A stretch of 64,000 bases of DNA, taken from NCBI GenBank assembly GCA_014529385.2, contig CM043959.1, forward strand, positions 58,504,753-58,568,752, written 5' to 3'. The position numbers were made by a program, and so were the translations under genes. The stretch is from Adiantum capillus-veneris. Taxonomy: Eukaryota; Streptophyta; Polypodiopsida; Polypodiales; Pteridaceae. Shown in pieces: positions 59,035 to 64,000 of this stretch (position 1 is the first letter of the stretch; each line of letters starts with the position of its first letter). The notes beneath the pieces were generated by a model that made no database searches, was not told the DNA's origin, and worked only from the letters and a program-made list of their open reading frames with translations.

Positions 59035-59403
59035 TGTTATGTCCCGCTCACAGGAGAGGGGATCTAGCCCAGATGTCGTCGGGATGGGCGTCCAGTGTTC
59101 GAGTGGACGTAGTGCGAACCCGGCCAGTGTGGCCGGCCATTATTATAAAAGGGAGGCCAAGGCCTCATTTACAGGGATCGACCCCACTGACAGAGTGCCA
59201 GTGGTTAGCCCGCGAGGTCACCTCGAGGAGGTGAGGCCGGGTGGTATGGGACGCTCGGTCTTACAGGTGCACGCCTACGTCCTCGGACGCTGGTCCCAAG
59301 CATGGGGGAGCTGCCGGATGGTGGCTATGGTCGGGTGGTTCGTCCGACGCGCATCTGTAGGCGGTCCGTGTGGCCGGGAGATCTTATCTCCTCGTTCGTT
59401 TCA
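59035..59403 (+). repeat. Element F 3' LTR
   Basis: 369 bp, same ends as the 5' LTR. Several substitutions and a 16-bp length difference separate the two. Confidence 0.85.
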
Positions 59404-59638
59404 CTTATATACAAACTTAGCAAAATTGTCCTACCTACTTTCCAACAAAAGTCACTTAAAAATAATAAGTGAAAAATGTCAAAAATAGGTAAAATAGGCT
59501 AAATGCATTGGAAAATTCCCCTGATGGAATCGATGGGAATGCTTTTGATCATGTTGTGTGCAACCAGAGGATGAGCATCTACACTAAGTGACTGGGCATG
59601 CATAGTCTACGAATACTCACAAAAGTGCCATATCACTT

Positions 59639-60957
59639 CTAATCTAGACCGACTGGACTGATTGAACCTTGATCATGATGTAGCTTGTCCACGAACACAT
59701 AGGCGTTGGATGTGTCACGTGACATCCCCTCCTTTTCAAAGTGAGGTATTGGTACCGAACTGTATGGTGTCGAGGGAGATCGCCAATAGCATCCGGAATT
59801 GTGGAAGGGACTCTTCGCTGGCCCACTCGGATGTGTGGGTCGTGCTGTACTTGAACTTTGTAAAGGTCCGCAACGCTTGCTTCTTTGGGCCGTGCCGAAA
59901 GTGACAGTCTTTTGTGGCTCCTTCAATGCTTCAACTTCGTCGAGAGTCGTGCTTCTTTTTTCTTCAAGAATCTCCATGGCTGAAAATTCCTGAACCCTTT
60001 CCAACACAAAACCATGAACATACCCATTCCATGTAAAGTGAGTGGAAAGAATCTTGTTTTTCTCAAAGACTGTGCATGCAATGTAGATGAACAAAGAGAG
60101 GGAGTGCTAAACCGTTCACCACATACATGCAAACAATGAGATCGAATCTTTCTCTTATGATCTAGAGCAAGCAACTGTGGCAATTCACAACGGAAATGCA
60201 CATGCTTGGTGCTCATACTTTTATGTGCTCTCTCTTCAAATGTGTCGTGCCAAGGAAGAGACATGAAATGTGACTTCCTTAGATACATACTTTTCAGCTT
60301 TTCATGAAAAATCCACATACATTCGTGCTCATTCATGAGTGAAACGTGCTCAACGTACAATATGTCATGCCTAGGAGAAGGGATCACATAAAGACGCTGA
60401 CTAAAATACAAGAAACGATCACGAACGAAACACTCGAACAATGTGTGCATATCAATCATGCGAACACATAATACTTCCTGTGAGGGTTCTTTGGACCTAG
60501 GCTCGAGAGCCAAGATCGGTTCTTCTTTAGGGGGTTCTTTGGACCTAGGCTCGAGAGCCAAGATCGATCCTTCGTGATTGATCGAATCTGCAATGAGGTT
60601 AGCTTCGCTAGAAAAAGCATCAATTAACACATAATCTTTGTGAATAATCACATCTTCTTCATGCAACTCCTCATGCTTGTGAGAAATCACATCTTGGTCA
60701 TGCAAATCATCATGCTTGTCATTATCATCCAAATCATCATCATGCTTCTCATAATCATGCAAATCCTGTGTGTCATGCTTTGGAGAAGAAGAGACTGAGA
60801 GAGTCTCCTTCTCGTGAATCCTTTCAATCTTGTCTTGCATATTAGCAATGAGAGAGGGAGAATGAGCAATGTTCTCTCCACGAGTGACAATGGGAGAATC
60901 ACTTTTGGCATGGAGAGAGAGTATTAGCCTCCCAATCAATGAGAGGGTCAACATCAC
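59639..60957 (-). pseudogene. His/Asp-rich extension after the E protease, function unknown
   Basis: A 344-codon frame (60957-59923) follows the protease frame after a 1-nt shift in a TC-rich stretch near 60905: LSLHAKSDSPIVTRGEN would continue the protease text. It contains a region of H, D and E (HDYEKHDDDLDDNDKHDD), a repeat of ILALEPRSKEP, and a Cys/His-containing second half (VEHVSLMNEHECMWIFHEKL). Near 60000 a further shift leads into the frame 60094-59639 (AMEILEEKRSTTLDEVEALK). I recognise no domain. It occupies the place where RT would be, and it may partly derive from the H/G family. Confidence 0.4.
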
Positions 60958-62785
60958 GAAACCATCGAATGCCCAAAATTATATCACATCCTGAGAGAGG
61001 AGACACAACAAATCTTTTAGTGAAAGCAGCTTCTTGAATTACAAGCAACACACCAAGACACCCCTGCGTGATGAGAGCGTCCATACCGGGAACAAAACCA
61101 GAGACCTCGAGAGGAGATTTCTGACTAAGTTCTAGGCGGGCTCTCTCAACAAGAGAGGGATTGATCACATCATGCATACTACCTGGGTCAAACAATATGA
61201 CAAAACGTTGCCCCGACACCTGACCATAAGAATCATCAATGGGAGGGTCAAGAGAAACTTGGGGCACACTCCTGTTATCATTAATTGCATTGACAGAGGA
61301 AGTGGGTTCTGTGGATACTTTAGATTCATTGGATTCAAGCTTAGGACATGTTCTTTTTATGTGATCCTCAATGTGACAATGAAAACAACAACCTTCCTTA
61401 GAATAAGTGCTTTGCTCTTCCGACGTGATGTATCCTCCTACAATTCCTTGTGCTACCTTTTCATCCGGAGTAAGCTTAGGTTTAGCAATTGTGTTAGCCT
61501 TACCCTTAGGTTCATTGGAAGAATTCTTTTCTGAGAGACTGTTGGAAGATTGGTTAGAAGAGTTACCATTCTTACCGTTCTTACCGTTCAGAGGGTTTTG
61601 AGAAGTGTGCGAGGTGCTTGTGGAAGTCTTGTTCTCCTTAGGCTTTCCCTTGTGCTTCATCTCTTGTGCGAGAGCAATCGCTACCACCTTGTTGAGATCG
61701 ATTGGGTCGAAGACTTCTACATCAAACTTGATATAGTCGTCTAACCCAAAAAGGAATGCCTCTTTGCGTTCATCATCCGACTTGCGTAATTGGGTACCTA
61801 GTTGCAAAACACGATTAGGAAAAGACATAACCGGCATACCATTTTGCTTGAGAGCGCGCCAATCGTCCTTCAATCGTGTGAGGTACTGAGGTGGCATAAA
61901 CCGCGCCTTGAGCTTGTCTTGGAAATCAGCTCAATTGAAGGAAAGGGGCGTGAATTCGTCGGCTTCCTCTAACTGTGCCTCTTGCCATGCGTGGTACCAA
62001 TTAATGGCATCTCCAGCAAGGTACATGGCTGCCGTCAAAACTTTGCTATTTCCTATCTTCTTAGTTGTCGCAAAATAAGCATTGAATTGATGCAACCAAG
62101 AATGAATAACCGTAGCATCCATCTTACCATCATACTTACTGAAAGTCAACTTCTCTGTGACTCGATGGTTGGAATCCGCATCGTGGCTTGTGCCACTTGA
62201 GGAACTCCCATGATCTTTGGTTGGTTCGGATTTCGAGGCAAGTACTTGTCGAATCAACTCTTGAGTGCGTAGTTCTCTTTGAACCTCATGCTCGATCTCG
62301 AAGGCCACTCTTTGAGCTTCACGCTCTACCGCCAAGGCCACCTTTTGAGCTTCACGCTCGGTCTCCAAGGCTGCGCTTCGTGCTGTCGCTTCCTCCTTTC
62401 TTTGTTCTTTTCTTTCTTTTCGTTCGTCGCGTTCGCGTTCCAAAGCAATGCGAGTCTCTTCTTGTTTGGTCATCATGTTAATGCGATTTGCTTCTTGTTG
62501 TGCGGCAATTCTTTCGTTTCTTTTGTCGCGCTCGCGGTCCTTAGCTTCCTGTTGTTCTGCTTTTCTTGCTAGTTGTGCCAACGCAACTCGATTCGTTTCT
62601 TGTTGTTGTGCCATCATGTCCAACATCAACTTGACCATCGCCTCCATCGAAGTTGGTACAACTCGTGGCGTAGATGGCGAAGGGGGAGGGTCGGAAAAAT
62701 CTCTTGGTGGGGAAAATTCTTTGTCGCCTCTCTCATTCTTATCACCTGTATGCGAAGTATCCATTCCGCTTCGGGTGACGACCAT
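60899..62785 (-). pseudogene. Element E gag and protease
   Basis: Gag starts at ATG 62785 (MVVTRSGMDTSHTGDKNERG). A long helical Glu/Arg/Gln-rich segment follows (AKDRERDKRNERIAAQQEAN and similar). Then the capsid part: KYDGKMDATVIHSWLHQFNA and WYHAWQEAQLEEADEF. A single TGA at 61931 stands where W would fit (F-N-W-A-D-F). The knuckle is CFHCHIEDHIKRTCPK. Protease reads VILFDPGSMHDVINPSLV, with DPG instead of DSG or DTG, and GCDIILGIRWFRDVDPLID. The frame ends at 60899. Confidence 0.8.
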
Positions 62786-62788
62786 GCA

Positions 62789-63223
62789 CTAGGGTCTTGG
62801 GTTCTTGAGGTTCTCGAGGGTCTTGAGGTTTTCTTTCGCTTGCAATCTGTGTTTGAGAAGGATCTTCTCTTCTTTCCTCTGCTTTTTGCCGTGCTTTTTA
62901 GCTTTATTTTGCGCGTCAAAAAGCTGAGAAATCCGTGCATCAACCACCTCTTCTAATTCCTTCTTTGAATAGGTCTTGTGAGCAGAAGGTTTCTTGAGAG
63001 CGGGTTTCGGGGGTGGTGTTGTAGTTTTTTGCCAGTGCTTGTGCACTTCCTGAAAAGAAGTCTCGCTCATATATTTTCCCAATTTCGGATCCTTCGCAAA
63101 ACTGAGCATCATCTTTGTTGCATCGCCGATCAATTGACGACGCTTCATCTCTCGTTGCTCCGCCTGAGTAGGGCGAGGCGGGCCATACTCTGTCGGAATC
63201 TTCGTTGTGATCCCTACCCGCAT
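62789..63223 (-). CDS. Upstream ORF of element E ahead of gag
   Basis: From ATG 63223 (MRVGITTKIPTEYGPPRPTQ) an intact frame of 144 codons ends three bases before the gag ATG (62785). The product is basic and helical: TKMMLSFAKDPKLGKYMS, a Pro/Thr linker (KTTTPPPKPALKKP) and a Lys-rich end (NKAKKHGKKQRKEEK). The frame stays open further upstream into the primer site. No known domain is recognised. It may be an extra ORF as known from some plant retroelements, or the start of gag split by a stop. Confidence 0.45.
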   Translation of the reverse strand: MRVGITTKIPTEYGPPRPTQAEQREMKRRQLIGDATKMMLSFAKDPKLGKYMSETSFQEVHKHWQKTTTPPPKPALKKPSAHKTYSKKELEEVVDARISQLFDAQNKAKKHGKKQRKEEKILLKHRLQAKENLKTLENLKNPRP

Positions 63224-63323
63224 CTCCGGATGCAGAGGGAGTCGACTAATCCTTGCGTGAAGCCATAGGTGCCGCGGAATTTTTTTTTTTGGGGATCGGA
63301 TTTCCCATAGAAGAGAAATCGGC

Positions 63324-63339
63324 CGTGCTTTGATACCAC
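63324..63339 (-). other. Element E primer-binding site
   Basis: The minus strand reads GTGGTATCAAAGCACG right after the LTR end (…TCTGTTACA). TGGTATCAAAGC differs from the usual initiator-Met complement at one base. Confidence 0.75.
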
Positions 63340-63709
63340 TGTAACAGACTTGGACACTCCAAGTCAAGAATCAATCACAACAACACCAAATAACCACTTC
63401 AAAACAGTTCACAGTTCACAGTAGATTTGCACTGGCCCGACGGAGTTCCGTGCCTAGAGATATTGGCTTCAAAACTCGTGCCCCTTTCGGTATTTCTTTA
63501 TGTATTAATCAATGTTCAAAGTACAAGAGTGGTTCGGGTCTCACTCTCAGACTCTGCGTCCAGATGCTCTGCAGAGTGGGAGCCCAAACCACTTATTTAA
63601 AGTTTTACAAGGGATGCCAAAAGTAGAGCCCCAAAAGCTTCAAATCAAAAGCAAAATCTCTCTCTCACAAGCTCTCTTGAGCTTTTAATAAAATAAAGCA
63701 AAGTCTTTT

Positions 63710-63781
<72 letters not shown>

Positions 63782-64000
63782 ATTGCGTAGAGAAAAGCTG
63801 TTAACTGCCCTAAAATACGCCGCAAAAAGCAGGCTCAGCTGTACGGTGCCACGTCATCAAGTCAACGCTTTTTCCGAGAGTTTCAGCCTGCTGCCCTAGG
63901 GTTAGGGTTTATAATGTTTTTACGGTTAGGGTTAGGGTTAGGGTTTTTGGCAGATTTTAGGGTTTGCAGGTTTTAGGGTTAGGGTTTCCAGAATTAGGGT
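63340..64000 (-). repeat. Element E 5' LTR, cut by the window end
   Basis: It matches 52523-53178 along its length: TGTAACAGACTTGGACACTC, GGCCCGACGGAGTTCCGTGC, TTTCGGTATTTCTTTATGTA. It carries (TC)n and (CA)n at 63714-63781 and telomere-like TTAGGG units from about 63897 to the edge. Confidence 0.85.

Larger units (their letters stand above)
55667..59403 (+). mobile_element. Chromovirus (gypsy) F lacking RT and catalytic integrase
   Basis: LTRs 55667-56051 and 59035-59403 are flanked by CTTAT (55662-55666 and 59404-59408). A primer site TGGCATCAGAGCC follows the first LTR and a purine tract (TTAAGGGGGGAAGTA) precedes the second. Only 3.7 kb long. It has gag, zinc knuckle and protease, then directly the chromodomain end of integrase. 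About 3 kb of pol is missing compared with a normal chromovirus. Confidence 0.85.
54775..59724 (-). repeat. LTR H of the G type, interrupted by element F
   Basis: The outer parts 54775-55666 and 59404-59724 together make about 1.2 kb with the same style as the G LTR: GTCGACGACGATG runs, AAAAACGCT words and a CGTGACATCCCC end next to a purine tract (59721-59735). F sits inside with its own target duplication. The neighbouring stretch 59725-59990 resembles the G interior's first bases (TGAGG...CGAACT). How H came to lie between E parts is unclear; insertion followed by deletion, or recombination, would do. Confidence 0.5.
52523..64000 (-). mobile_element. Gypsy element E (extends past the window), nested in G
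   Basis: Minus orientation. The 3' LTR is 52523-53178 and the 5' LTR runs from 63340 beyond 64000. In element order: primer site (63324-63339), an extra upstream ORF, gag, protease, an unusual His/Asp-rich extension, then foreign LTR material (H with F inside), then the end of integrase. No RT or RNase H text is found, so it is defective. Target duplication cannot be checked because the right end lies outside. Confidence 0.75.

Overview
This is nuclear DNA of a land plant with a large, repeat-rich genome. A fern or lycophyte would fit, but the species cannot be named from the sequence. Evidence for a plant: Ty1/copia and Ty3/gypsy elements primed from initiator-tRNA-Met-like sites, chromodomain gypsy elements, TTTAGGG-like telomeric motifs, long GA/TC microsatellites, and one exon that looks like the start of a plastid-targeted protein. 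There are no tRNA or rRNA genes, no CRISPR array and no bacterial operons. Almost everything is transposable element, nested several layers deep and mostly decayed.

Layout. 1-3871: a gag relic on the minus strand, quiet sequence, then the probable 5' LTR and primer-binding site of an old gypsy element (J). 3912-21600: a DNA element with matching terminal inverted repeats, inserted in the leader of J. It carries at least five gene-like units: an unknown + gene (4.4-5.6 kb), a minus-strand gene whose N-terminal part is a histone H3 homologue (8324 downward), a coiled-coil + gene (9.1-9.8 kb), another unknown + gene (11.9-13.7 kb), and a minus-strand transposase candidate with introns (21.3-18.9 kb). 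Four arrays of dyad-symmetric repeats sharing a CAAGCGA/TCGCTTG core lie between or inside these genes. Copia element A (13717-18565, target duplication CCTCG) has inserted into this DNA element. 21601-26106: the rest of gypsy J (gag, protease, RT, RNase H, integrase), truncated inside integrase.

26107-43200: a decayed transposase-like + gene (27.8-29.9 kb, last exons at 35.4-35.9 kb) is split by copia B (29893-35436, target duplication GTAAG). A second copia family, D (+ strand, 5'-truncated), is split by copia C (36389-41931, target duplication CTTAT). A, B and C are one family with 192-bp LTRs. 43.2-46.5 kb holds microsatellites, the likely host exon (44016-44346) and a copia gag relic.

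46.8-64.0 kb: a group of gypsy-type elements that lack reverse transcriptase. K (46.8-49.24 kb) has LTRs and a non-coding interior. G (50001 onward) has about 1.2-kb LTRs and a 0.63-kb interior. E (52523 to beyond 64000, minus) has an extra upstream ORF, gag, protease and an integrase tail. H is an LTR of the G type lying inside E. F (55667-59403) is a chromovirus that keeps gag, protease and a chromodomain but has lost RT and the catalytic integrase.

The most notable content is the TIR-bounded element carrying a histone H3-like gene beside the dyad arrays. All of its ORFs seen here contain stops or frameshifts, so this copy is probably inactive, and the model needs other copies to confirm it. 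Names of elements (A-K) are labels used only in this annotation.
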